From assembly GCA_016342415.1 (NCBI GenBank), contig JAEIOD010000035.1:1-47144 (forward strand): a stretch of 47,144 bases of DNA, read 5' to 3'. The notes beneath the pieces were generated by a model. It had not been told where the DNA came from, did not search any database, and saw only the letters and a list, made by a program, of their open reading frames with translations. Of this stretch, positions 25,069-33,496 are shown one piece after another (within the stretch, counting starts at the first letter, position 1; each line of letters opens with the position of its first letter). The DNA comes from Clostridiales bacterium (GTDB taxonomy: Bacteria; Bacillota; Clostridia; Peptostreptococcales; Acidaminobacteraceae). Position numbers and translations under genes: made by a program.

Positions 25069-27201
25069 TTAATACGATATCTCTGCTTCAATATCATGGG
25101 TTGTATAAAGCCCTGTAATATCTTTTAAACTCATAATATTTAGTTTACACGATTCTATAACATGACTGTTTCTAAATTCCAAAATAACGGTTTTAGTATC
25201 TATTATAAGATAATCCGAAACATATAATAATTCGGTCTTATCATCTGAAGTTGTATACTCTAAAAACATGTTTTTAAAAGAGTTCTGTGATGAAATGGCA
25301 TCTGAAAACTCAACTTTTATTTCATGATTGCCTATCCATTTTGCATCTGCTACTTCAAGCTCAGGCCTTTTAAGAAAATTGGCCGCTACACTGTAACGAA
25401 CAGTATGACTGATATCATAAGTATCGTATACACCATTGATTGTGATGGAAGTATCAACAGTTACCGGTCTGTCCAAATACAAAGTGAGTTCATTAGGCGA
25501 CTTCTCATCAAACACTATTTCCTTTACAGAGATACCTGACACCAATGCCTCTTCAGACTTTTTTGATAACGCTCTGTCAAATGATACAACAATCTTTTGT
25601 TCGTTCTGTGACCATGTACTTTGTATGGATAAATCGGAAAACACTGTAGCTTCTCTGTAAACCGAATACCTGCCATCTACAATTTTAGATCCACCTATAG
25701 CATCTTTTTTGATAGGGAAGATCAATTCATACTCTCGACCCTCTATCATGTCAGGGAAATGGACATCGACTTGTCTTCTCTTTAAATCGTTTGTTCCAGT
25801 TAAGAGACATTTAGACGATACTAGCTTTTCACCAGTCTTCATGTCTACTAACTCATACTTATAATTGGAATACCCTTCGGTTATTAAATAATAATCATTA
25901 GCATTTCGGTTAAAAACGACTCTAATATAGTCATTAGCCATTAATTTGACTAACTCTACCTGATAAGGAAATTCTCTGTTGGATCCAATGAAATTCACTT
26001 GTTGGTCAGATCCTTGATTCAAAGATGTACCATAATCACTTTTTAAATCATCTTTAATTTTTAAAGTGTACATCTCACCTTCAATGAGGTCTACATCTTC
26101 TAAATAGGCAAGTATTGTTTTGTCATTGCCTTCATAAAAACTTACTGAGATATCAGTTCTCAACGGTTTATTATCCTTGTACAGACTCATATAAAGACCT
26201 GTGTTAGATGTTATTGGTTGAGTAAACTCCACTTTTAAGTAGTCCTTACTCATTGAAGTGACTTTACTGATAATAAAGAAGTCTGATTCGAGTGCTGTTT
26301 CGTAGTAACCTATAAAACTTCCTTCTAAAGTTATTAAATGATTAGACAGATCAGAAATATCTTTTATTTTGACAGTATAACTCGTATTTTCATTTTGAAC
26401 TCCTGTTGTAATCGTCACAGTATTTCCAACAGTGATTACTCTTTTAACTTCTAATGCACCTGAGTCTGTTGTTATTTCAATTTGAGACGGCTCTAAAGAT
26501 AGTATCTCTTCATTTAATTTAATCACGATTTGATTTGATTTATTAGCTACAAGAGACTTGATTGAAGTTATCATATCATCTTCAGGCAATAGGTCTAAAT
26601 CATTGAGCTTTTCTCGAGTCACAAGATTTTTCTGAACAAGGTGTTCCAAATAAGTCAAATCGTCATGTCTTTTCATATTAAGTGTTTTATGTAAAAGGCT
26701 GACAACTTGACCTCTATTCATATGTTTATTCTGATTACCATGATGATTATTATGTTTGGATTCTATCAATCCAAGATCTATTGATGTGTCGTAAACACTT
26801 TCCCATGATATATCAGATTTCCCCATAGACTTTAGAATCATCACTAAAAAAGCTTGTTCACTTAATGTTTCTTCCGCTCGAACAGTACCGTCTGGATAAC
26901 CCGATAAAATATGATTTCTTTCACAGTACCCTACATAAGGCGCATACCATTCATCCCCATTTACATCAGAAAAATTGCTATTGGCATACAATACCGCTTT
27001 TTCTTTTACATGAGCTTCTTCTCCTAATAGCTTTACAATAAATGTGGCTGCTTCAGCTCGAGTTAACTCCCCATTTAAATTATATCCAGTTTGATCACCA
27101 CAAATTAATCCTAATTCAGATAAATCCTCAACTTCATGGTCTGCAAAAGCAGATAAAGTAAATATCATCATCATCAAAATAATACATATCAGTCTCTTCA
27201 T
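25069..27201 (-). CDS. Surface protein: N-terminal SLH plus Ig-like repeats (paralogue 2)
   Basis: 710 residues from ATG 27201, seven bases after GGAGG. The signal peptide MKRLICIILMMMIFTLSAFA is followed by three SLH units (LTRAEAATFIVKLLGEE, FSDVNGDEWYAPYVGYCERN, LSGYPDGTVRAEETLSEQAF). Ig-like repeats follow, with the same landmarks as the other two paralogues (LKVEFTQPI, IRVVFNRNA, IVVSFDRAL, IKVEFSDAI). An unusual His/Asn-rich run, SKHNNHHGNQNKHMNRGQ near residue 155, replaces part of the third SLH unit and could bind metal. Probably first gene of an operon with the Big_2/SLH gene. Confidence 0.85.
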   Translation of the reverse strand: MKRLICIILMMMIFTLSAFADHEVEDLSELGLICGDQTGYNLNGELTRAEAATFIVKLLGEEAHVKEKAVLYANSNFSDVNGDEWYAPYVGYCERNHILSGYPDGTVRAEETLSEQAFLVMILKSMGKSDISWESVYDTSIDLGLIESKHNNHHGNQNKHMNRGQVVSLLHKTLNMKRHDDLTYLEHLVQKNLVTREKLNDLDLLPEDDMITSIKSLVANKSNQIVIKLNEEILSLEPSQIEITTDSGALEVKRVITVGNTVTITTGVQNENTSYTVKIKDISDLSNHLITLEGSFIGYYETALESDFFIISKVTSMSKDYLKVEFTQPITSNTGLYMSLYKDNKPLRTDISVSFYEGNDKTILAYLEDVDLIEGEMYTLKIKDDLKSDYGTSLNQGSDQQVNFIGSNREFPYQVELVKLMANDYIRVVFNRNANDYYLITEGYSNYKYELVDMKTGEKLVSSKCLLTGTNDLKRRQVDVHFPDMIEGREYELIFPIKKDAIGGSKIVDGRYSVYREATVFSDLSIQSTWSQNEQKIVVSFDRALSKKSEEALVSGISVKEIVFDEKSPNELTLYLDRPVTVDTSITINGVYDTYDISHTVRYSVAANFLKRPELEVADAKWIGNHEIKVEFSDAISSQNSFKNMFLEYTTSDDKTELLYVSDYLIIDTKTVILEFRNSHVIESCKLNIMSLKDITGLYTTHDIEAEISY

Positions 27202-27301
27202 CTCAGTTCCTCCCAATATATTTGACTTTCTAATAATGCATAATGTTCCATCCATTTAGAAGTTCTTCAACCAACCGCTTCTAAATATTGGTAATTCAAT
27301 G

Positions 27302-27332
27302 TCAGGCTATCATATAGGTATATTAAATACAA
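27302..27332 (-). promoter_or_regulatory. SLH-type promoter of paralogue 2
   Basis: On the minus strand TTGTAT (rc 27327-27332), 17 bp, TAGCCT (rc 27304-27309) within TGATAGCCTGA. The TGATAGCCT -10 region is identical to that of paralogue 3. The upstream TTACATT repeat is degenerate here. Confidence 0.5.
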
Positions 27333-27435
27333 TGTATTGAATGGATGTGAAATAGAAAAGAAAAGAAGCTTAATACAATATAAAGAAACACAAACAAAAG
27401 CCTGTGTTTTCTGTTGATATAAGCCACAACTAAAA

Positions 27436-27495
27436 AGTTATCCACAACTTTATACATAATATGTGGATAACTTGTGGATTGGTTGTGTATATCTC
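27436..27495. repeat. DnaA-box element, copy B
   Basis: AGTTATCCACA (27436-27446), 15 nt, TGTGGATAACT (27462-27472), then GTGGAT at 27463 and 27474 and GTGTAT at 27485, again 11 bp apart, ending in ATATCTC. Same length and order as copy A at 12673-12732. The spacer sequences differ. It lies in the 292-bp gap between the CBS-domain gene and SLH paralogue 2, where only the paralogue's promoter is otherwise recognised. Confidence 0.75.
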
Positions 27496-27547
27496 AATTC
27501 CCTTTTTTACCAAACACCACAATTTTTCTGACTTATAAGCTACACTA

Positions 27548-28252
27548 CTAAATGGTTTCCAATAGAACCGGTATATCATAATCAGTAATAATGGTTATTG
27601 GTTTTTCGGTTTTTTTACCATTGTGGGTAATGATAATCGCATCTATCTGTTTTGAATTATAGGCATTGTCTTTATACAGCTCTAATATCTCGTATATATT
27701 GGTATCTCTTGAATGAAATAACGTTACTCTGTAGTCGCTTTTAAAACACAATACATCACTTACCTTTGTTTCTTGTATACTGACTGTATCCTGTTCAATA
27801 TTATGAGCCATCCAAGATGAAACAGTTTCTGTATTTAACATCTCTACAAAATCGTCTCCATTATAAACGGGTAACTGAGAAAAATCATTTTCCTTCATAA
27901 CAGTAAGAGCGGTTGATAAACTATCCTTATGGTTCAATTTTATAATGTTGTGTTTGCAAACATCACAGATGCTTCTTGGAGATGAAATTTTCATATAAAT
28001 TGAATTTAAATCATTTACAGCATAGTCATTTGGTTCTGCTATAACTTTTCCGTCCATTCTCTCATGAACAATTGCATTTCTAAGATTATTGTAACTTTTT
28101 AATTTCTTTTCATAATGACTGACAACTTTATTCGATTCTTTTAACCTATTTAAAACAGATGAAAAACTTCTATAGTGATCAGAGGGATCCAACCCTTTTA
28201 AATAGTGATCCAATTTATTATATGTGCTTAAAAAGCTTTCCGAGTTTTTCAT
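27548..28252 (-). CDS. HEPN-like / CBS-pair domain protein
   Basis: 234 residues from ATG 28252, six bases after AAGGGAG. A longer frame to 28306 is unsupported. The N-terminal part (about 1-90) is helical and contains LRNAIVHER, a match to the HEPN R-x4-H motif (Arg58, His63). The C-terminal part (about 94-230) has two CBS units: HKDSLSTALTVMKENDFSQLPVYNG and a second ending IDAIIITHNGKKTEKPITIITDYDI. CBS pairs bind adenosine nucleotides, and many HEPN domains are RNases, so a nucleotide-gated RNA-acting protein is possible but unproven. The R-x4-H motif also occurs in HEPN-fold proteins without RNase activity. The Imm17-like gene is 69 nt upstream on the same strand. Confidence 0.6.
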   Translation of the reverse strand: MKNSESFLSTYNKLDHYLKGLDPSDHYRSFSSVLNRLKESNKVVSHYEKKLKSYNNLRNAIVHERMDGKVIAEPNDYAVNDLNSIYMKISSPRSICDVCKHNIIKLNHKDSLSTALTVMKENDFSQLPVYNGDDFVEMLNTETVSSWMAHNIEQDTVSIQETKVSDVLCFKSDYRVTLFHSRDTNIYEILELYKDNAYNSKQIDAIIITHNGKKTEKPITIITDYDIPVLLETI

Positions 28253-28321
28253 GGTGTGCTCCCTTTTTATTAAACTCTCTTTAAAGTATTTTTGTACTTT
28301 TCTCATGAGGTATTTAAATCA

Positions 28322-28516
28322 CTATGATATTGTTAAGTACACACCAGTTCCAATAAACATTAAACCAAATACGCCATATAATATCCTTGTACCTTTTCGC
28401 CCAAATATCATTGTCAGAAACCTAACTTTTCTGCTTTCAAACCACCAATTCCAATCAAGTATTGAAGCGACGATACACAAAACTCCTAATAATATAACTG
28501 CTATTATTTCAAACAT
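28322..28516 (-). CDS. Imm17-family small membrane protein
   Basis: 64 residues with two membrane helices (about 2-19 and 45-62). Between them WNWWFESRKVRFLTMIFGRKGTRILYGVFG matches the Imm17 family pattern, an aromatic turn and RFxxxxFGRKGxRxxY. Imm17 proteins were named from polymorphic-toxin loci, but many stand alone. No toxin gene is next to it here. GGGAGG lies five bases before ATG 28516. It is upstream of the HEPN/CBS gene and may share its transcript. Confidence 0.7.
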   Translation of the reverse strand: MFEIIAVILLGVLCIVASILDWNWWFESRKVRFLTMIFGRKGTRILYGVFGLMFIGTGVYLTIS

Positions 28517-28621
28517 TACTGCCTCCCTCTGTCGAATGACACTAGTATCTTTAAACTGTTAACTCCTAATAGTATATCACATATGACATTTGTTGGTATT
28601 GGAAATTATTTTTTATCCAAT

Positions 28622-28652
28622 AATGAAAGAAGTGATTCATATGAATCACTTC
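28622..28652 (-). terminator. Perfect 24-bp palindrome after FN3/SLH protein 1
   Basis: GAAGTGATTCAT/ATGAATCACTTC (28629-28652) is a perfect palindrome, followed on the minus strand by TTTCATTATT. It ends the FN3/SLH gene transcript seven bases past the stop. Confidence 0.65.
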
Positions 28653-28658
28653 CAGTGT

Positions 28659-31004
28659 TTACTTCTGAATGTTAACATTGATCGTATAGACCCTATCTAA
28701 AAACTCAACTTCAATAATTGTCTCACCATTTTTTAAGGGTATAATTGTATGGCCATCAACAGCTGCAACATCAGGGTTGCTACTAGTTATGTTTAAATCT
28801 GTTATTGAATAATATCCAAGTTCTATATCCTCAAATAGAGCGATCAGTTGAACTGTAGTTTTTTCACTGATTTGATCTTCAAGATCCAGTTTAAAAGTTA
28901 AATTACTTTTTAGTTCAGACAAAGTTTGAAATGATTTCTCAATAAGAACAAATGCCATTTCATGAGTTGCAAGATCCTTTGGATTAAACAGATCATCACT
29001 ACCTCTTAAAATACCCATAGCATTGGTAAACCGCACACCTTGAATGGCCCAACCAGAAATCGATTCTTGATCAACAAAAGCATCTCGCCATTTCATCTCA
29101 TTTAAGTTGATGAGTTCACCATACATGGCATTGTATGTATTTAATAACATCGTCGCCATTTGTTCTCGTGTTATTGGTGCATCTGGATTAACTGTCGTAT
29201 CGGATTCTCCACTGATAATGCCAAGTGCATAAGCTTTTAAAATTACATCTGCTTGTCTCTTAGGTAAATGATTCATATCTGTAAATGGATTGGATACAAC
29301 TGAATCTACTTCTATAACAGGATTTTCAAATCCTTCATACAGTTTAATTAATATCTCGCAAAATTCTGCTCGTGTTAACTCGGATTTTGGATGATTTATC
29401 AATTCTTCTAAAATCTCTTTACCAAGTAACTCTTTTTCAGTAACACTTCTGGCAAATGGTTTTGCCCAATAACTGATATCTTTTAAGACATCTTCTTTTG
29501 ATATCACTACTTCTTCTTCTGCAACCATAAATTTAATGGTTTCCCATACCACTTCAGCGTTTCTGATTGTTGATACCAAAACCTCATAAGTATGACCTGA
29601 CTTAAGGTCTGATTTTGGTACGGTATAAACGGAGTTTTCAAGTTTCAAATCATCATATAGTAAAGTACCATCCGATATATCTTTTAAAGTAAACAGGTAA
29701 TGATCGATTTCGTCACTCCCTTGCCAATCTACTTTTAGATCTTCAAAAGGTACTATGGTATTTTCTTTTGGTGTTAAAAAGTTAGGGGGCTTTATATCTG
29801 GATACTTGATATAAAAGAACGATTCATTCCATTTCTCTTCGCCTCCTGCTACAGCAGCAAATGCTATTTTGTATTGATGACCTGATACCATATCATTTCT
29901 TTCAAAATCATAATATGAAACATTTGTTTTTAAACGATCCACAACATAAGTGTTACTCGTCAGATCCTTTAACGTTACTAAGAAGTATTCAGCATTAGCA
30001 CTAGAGGTAAAATCCAGTCTATATCTTGTACGTGACAGTTCTTGATTTAAAAATGGTTTAATAATATCTGGTTTTAATAAAACGGTACTTTTTACTCTAA
30101 AATAAGATATATCGGTAGTCGTTTCTCTATCTTTTACTGCAGAAACTTCTATTTTATATTGATGTTCTGGTAACAAAAACATATCTCCTAATATATAGGA
30201 ATCTTCTAAGACTTTTTCTTTATCAACAATCGTCGTATGAGTAGTTTCATTTATAATCGTTATTAGATAATGGTCTCTTCCAGTAACAGCTTGCCATTCA
30301 ACTGTAAGTTGTTCTTTTTTTATTGTTTGATTGGCATCAGGATATTGAATCTCTGGACGGTTTTCTTTAATGTCATCATTGATAACAAATAATCTATCAA
30401 CCCATTTTGTATCGCCGTTATTAACGGATGCTACAGAAACTTTATAGGTGTGACCTGACTTTAAAAGATCCTTCATAATAAGATACTCTGTACTTAAGGT
30501 ATCTTTCATATTGAGAATGGTTTCATTCGTTGTTTCATCGACTAATGTCACTAAATAGTACTCCGCATTATGAGCGCTTTTCCAAGCCACATGAACATTT
30601 TCATCAGAAAATGATTGCCCGTAATAGGGTTTGGTCATGACCGGGACATTGAATGTTTCAACAATAATATCTATTACTGAAAAATATGAAATTTCTGTTT
30701 TGTCAGTATTTGTTGTTATCATCACTTGATATCTATGACCGTTTACAAGTTTAGAACTGTCTATAGTATATGATGTTGATGTGGTTTGAACTTGATCTAT
30801 AACGATCGTATTTAAATCAATATCTTTAAGTGTAACAAAGTAATAGCCAACACTACTAAACCCCGACCATTTCAGCTCAATACTTTCGCCTGATACAACT
30901 TCTCCATCTTGAGGTGTTATGACATCAGGACTTTCCAAGACCTCACCGAAGCTTATTATACTTAAACAAAAGACCATAAAACAAATAAATATTAACTTCT
31001 TCAT
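28659..31004 (-). CDS. Surface protein: five FN3-like repeats, SLH, Ig-like tail (protein 1)
   Basis: 781 residues from ATG 31004, after GGAGGTACAA. After a signal peptide (about 1-20) come five fibronectin-III-like repeats of 90-95 residues, near 24-111, 119-208, 216-304, 311-399 and 406-494. Each has a core W, an EYYLVTLxDxTT motif, an SxYxI strand and an SGHxYKVxV ending. SLH units follow at about 510-700 (LTRAEFCEILIKLYE, ISGESDTTVNPDAPITREQM, WRDAFVDQESISGWAIQGVR). The last 75 residues resemble one Big_2 unit (SSNPDVAAVDGHTIIPLKNG). The architecture differs from the N-SLH paralogues in placing SLH near the C-terminus. A sister protein is encoded at 39850-41946. Confidence 0.85.
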   Translation of the reverse strand: MKKLIFICFMVFCLSIISFGEVLESPDVITPQDGEVVSGESIELKWSGFSSVGYYFVTLKDIDLNTIVIDQVQTTSTSYTIDSSKLVNGHRYQVMITTNTDKTEISYFSVIDIIVETFNVPVMTKPYYGQSFSDENVHVAWKSAHNAEYYLVTLVDETTNETILNMKDTLSTEYLIMKDLLKSGHTYKVSVASVNNGDTKWVDRLFVINDDIKENRPEIQYPDANQTIKKEQLTVEWQAVTGRDHYLITIINETTHTTIVDKEKVLEDSYILGDMFLLPEHQYKIEVSAVKDRETTTDISYFRVKSTVLLKPDIIKPFLNQELSRTRYRLDFTSSANAEYFLVTLKDLTSNTYVVDRLKTNVSYYDFERNDMVSGHQYKIAFAAVAGGEEKWNESFFYIKYPDIKPPNFLTPKENTIVPFEDLKVDWQGSDEIDHYLFTLKDISDGTLLYDDLKLENSVYTVPKSDLKSGHTYEVLVSTIRNAEVVWETIKFMVAEEEVVISKEDVLKDISYWAKPFARSVTEKELLGKEILEELINHPKSELTRAEFCEILIKLYEGFENPVIEVDSVVSNPFTDMNHLPKRQADVILKAYALGIISGESDTTVNPDAPITREQMATMLLNTYNAMYGELINLNEMKWRDAFVDQESISGWAIQGVRFTNAMGILRGSDDLFNPKDLATHEMAFVLIEKSFQTLSELKSNLTFKLDLEDQISEKTTVQLIALFEDIELGYYSITDLNITSSNPDVAAVDGHTIIPLKNGETIIEVEFLDRVYTINVNIQK

Positions 31005-31205
31005 TTGTACCTCCACATCATCTCGGGAACTTCACAATTTACACCGCATATGTCATATACAATATAATATCTCTTCATCAGTTTTTCATATACTTTTAAT
31101 ATTTTCAAGTATTTGGAATATGACTGTAATGTGATATTAACAATTAAAATAGATTGTTAATCTAATGATTAAAAAGGTAATTTAACATGATACATACTAA
31201 TAAGC

Positions 31206-31230
31206 AAAAAAAAGAAGCAAAGCTTCTTTT
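31206..31230 (-). terminator. Terminator at the end of the PH-like gene run
   Basis: AAAGAAGC/GCTTCTTT with a 3-nt loop, flanked by A and T runs on both sides, so active in either direction. It lies about 57 nt past the stop at 31287. The rest of 31017-31205 is the leader of the FN3/SLH gene with nothing certain in it. Confidence 0.8.
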
Positions 31231-31286
31231 TATGATTCTCTTCTAAGAGATATTCGGATTTTTAAGCGACTCATCCTAATCAACTT

Positions 31287-32075
31287 CTAAAAATTAAAAA
31301 TCAAACTCAGACACATCATTATAGAAAATAGAGTAACCGGTACTTTTATTACTTGATAAAAACATTTTTTTAATGCTTCAGAATAAGAATATCCCCTATA
31401 ATTGTAAAATGTGAGTAAAGCAAAACAAACTACAGAAAATCCTAATAACGCACTACCATTTATTAACTTATCTTTCAGTACACCTTCTGGACCTTGTACT
31501 GCTACAAACAATAATATTGAAGTAAATGTAACCCATAGAATTGTATGTCGTTTTGTGTCTTTTAATGAATATTTTTTGTTTAATCTATCTTGCCAAAGTA
31601 TGTTCTCCATATAAGGTTTATAATTCTTAATCGAACGACCATTATACTTGTATAAGAAATAGTCAAAACGATTCATTGAATATCCTTCAAACTCATCACA
31701 TAATTCGAGGAATTTCTTATATAATCTCTTCTCCAAATAAATGATCTTTTCTTTATATTTAATGACAAAAACTGCTGTACGGTTACTATTTATATACAAT
31801 TCAACACAATCTATCTCATCTAGTGTAATTTCCTTATTTTTAAGAGCATATTGAAATTGAATAACATGATTCTCTATTGTAATCAACTTTGGAGACCTAA
31901 TCATACATCTGATATGTTTGTATATTCTTAATACTGCAAGAAGTACCATTATGCAGACAAAAAATGTCATGTCATCTTCAAATTCCAGAATACAAAATAA
32001 TGATATTAGGACACAGTTAAACAGTGTGATTACCATACTTATTCTTTCTTTTAACATTGATCGTTTCAGTTCCAT
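31287..32075 (-). CDS. Hypothetical membrane protein with PH-like middle part
   Basis: 262 residues, not recognised as a named family. Helices at about 14-30 and 36-52 precede a soluble part (about 60-150) reading LITIENHVIQFQYALKNKEI, then VFVIKYKEKIIYLEK. This is the strand pattern of bacterial PH-like domains and a remote match to the three smaller membrane proteins in the same run. Two to three more helices lie at about 175-262. Start ATG 32075 follows AAGGTG. Last gene of the eight-gene run, 11 nt after the actin-like gene, so the two are tightly coupled. Confidence 0.6.
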   Translation of the reverse strand: MELKRSMLKERISMVITLFNCVLISLFCILEFEDDMTFFVCIMVLLAVLRIYKHIRCMIRSPKLITIENHVIQFQYALKNKEITLDEIDCVELYINSNRTAVFVIKYKEKIIYLEKRLYKKFLELCDEFEGYSMNRFDYFLYKYNGRSIKNYKPYMENILWQDRLNKKYSLKDTKRHTILWVTFTSILLFVAVQGPEGVLKDKLINGSALLGFSVVCFALLTFYNYRGYSYSEALKKCFYQVIKVPVTLFSIMMCLSLIFNF

Positions 32076-32086
32076 ATAACACCTTT

Positions 32087-32800
32087 CTATATCATCTCAA
32101 TAACTTCATTTTTAAGTTTTTGTTTCACATTCACACAAAACTCTTCTAATGTGAAATGTTCATCAAACAGATCATTCATTCGAGTTCCTGAAATACTTGT
32201 CGTTTTAAGCGAAGTGGTTTCTTCCCATAATTTTTTAGTTTCTAATTTATCTAAATGATTATTAATATCCAAAGTCTCAAAGTCTTGATTCAAGAGATCA
32301 TAGCACCTTGTTTCAAAGTCTTTAAATAATGAGATGGAAAAGGATTCATGATACTCCAGAAGAAGCTCTTGTCCCATTAACAGAAATACAAATTCACATC
32401 GTTGATCTACTGAAGTTACAACGATAATCGGTGGTTTTGCTTGAATGTTAAAACCTTGAACTGCAGAAGCCATTCTAGAGAGTAACACCGACTCAAATCC
32501 TAGTCCTGATGCAACATGCATCATATATTGTACTTCTGTTTCTTTTATATCAGAATGTGACATCAATAGTAAAACTGGTTGTACGTTATCTTTTTTCGTA
32601 ATCCAACCAAATTCTTTTTCAAAACAAGACGCTATAAAACTCCCTAAATACATCTTTCTTGGTACTTTCGATTTACCAAGTGAAGTTACATAATCATCAA
32701 AATGATACAAACTGCCACTTTCTTTATGGCTGTATACTATGTCATCCGTTATTATTAGTGCAATCTCCGGATGAAAGACAAACTCTTTTTTCTTAGACAA
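32087..32800 (-). CDS. Degenerate actin/MreB-like protein
   Basis: 237 residues, cytoplasmic, TTG start with AGGAGG five bases upstream. By eye the middle aligns with MreB: PVLLLMSHSDIKETEVQYMM corresponds to the MreB stretch P-x-VMVCVPSGITAVEERAVI, LLSRMASAVQGFNI to IEEPFAAAIGANL, and IIVVTSVDQRCEFVFLLMGQ to the MVVDIGGGTTEVAIISLGG region. The phosphate-binding DIGGGT loop is replaced by TSVDQR, and the N-terminal DLGT loop is absent too, so it should not bind or hydrolyse ATP as MreB does. It may be a structural scaffold or partner in a membrane complex with the neighbouring PH-like proteins. This is inference from motif order, and a structural search is needed to settle it. Confidence 0.5.
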   Translation of the reverse strand: MSKKKEFVFHPEIALIITDDIVYSHKESGSLYHFDDYVTSLGKSKVPRKMYLGSFIASCFEKEFGWITKKDNVQPVLLLMSHSDIKETEVQYMMHVASGLGFESVLLSRMASAVQGFNIQAKPPIIVVTSVDQRCEFVFLLMGQELLLEYHESFSISLFKDFETRCYDLLNQDFETLDINNHLDKLETKKLWEETTSLKTTSISGTRMNDLFDEHFTLEEFCVNVKQKLKNEVIEMI

Positions 32801-32926
32801 AAAAACCTCCTAAATAAAACAACAGCTGTTCATGTTTTCAACAGCTGCTTAACAATACTTTATTAGTTTATTACATTTCATAGTATTTTCCAATATATAT
32901 CTGACAATAAAACGAAATACTCCTAA

Positions 32927-33472
32927 TTACGACTCAAATATATCGTAATCATTTGAAAGTGCAAATCTGGATAGATGATGAGTTATAAGGTCATTGCCTG
33001 CTTTTAATGAGATACCTCGTCCAAACTCCTTAAGCATATCCTCATATTCAAACCGAATAAAATATTCAGTGATTTCTGATTTAAAAAGACTATTACGGTG
33101 TAATCTTCTTTTTTGTTTCCTATTTTGGACATACATGTTTTTGACTTTTGATACATCATAGACCTGTTCGTAAAAAACAATAAACACCTTCTTTTGTATC
33201 TTTAAATAATCTTGATCCAATATAATGATTTCTTTGTAAAATGGTCTCCAAACCGCTCCTGATACTGCTGAAAGAAAAATGATGCACCATTCTATTGAAA
33301 AAAGATCTAACTCCAATTTGAAGCCGCTCCTGAATACTTCACCAGGATTTAGAAATAATAGAACAACAAATAACATACCTAGTGAAATTAGGTATTGAAG
33401 ATTTGTCTTATCCATTATAATCACTTTTGTGTTTTCTTCTGCAGACTTTATAATTATCTTCTTTGTTCGCAA
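32927..33472 (-). CDS. PH-like membrane protein (group member 1)
   Basis: 181 residues, TTG start after AAAGGGG. Two membrane helices (about 27-42 and 60-76) are followed by a cytoplasmic PH-like part: LDQDYLKIQKKVFIVFYEQV, then ITEYFIRFEYEDMLKEFGRG and a final helix. The GxxxFEYxxxxxxFG core is shared with the genes at 33497 and 36349, so the three are divergent paralogues within one run. Bacterial PH-like domains are usually assembly or lipid-proximal modules, and no enzymatic motif is present. It is 24 nt downstream of the second member. Confidence 0.6.
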   Translation of the reverse strand: MRTKKIIIKSAEENTKVIIMDKTNLQYLISLGMLFVVLLFLNPGEVFRSGFKLELDLFSIEWCIIFLSAVSGAVWRPFYKEIIILDQDYLKIQKKVFIVFYEQVYDVSKVKNMYVQNRKQKRRLHRNSLFKSEITEYFIRFEYEDMLKEFGRGISLKAGNDLITHHLSRFALSNDYDIFES

Positions 33473-33496
33473 TATAGTCCCCTTTCAATTTATTAA

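Noticed and set aside
28659..31004. Regular spacing of similar motifs that might suggest a DNA repeat array.
   Set aside because: The repetition is in protein (FN3-like units). DNA identity between units is low, so it is not CRISPR or a tandem DNA repeat.
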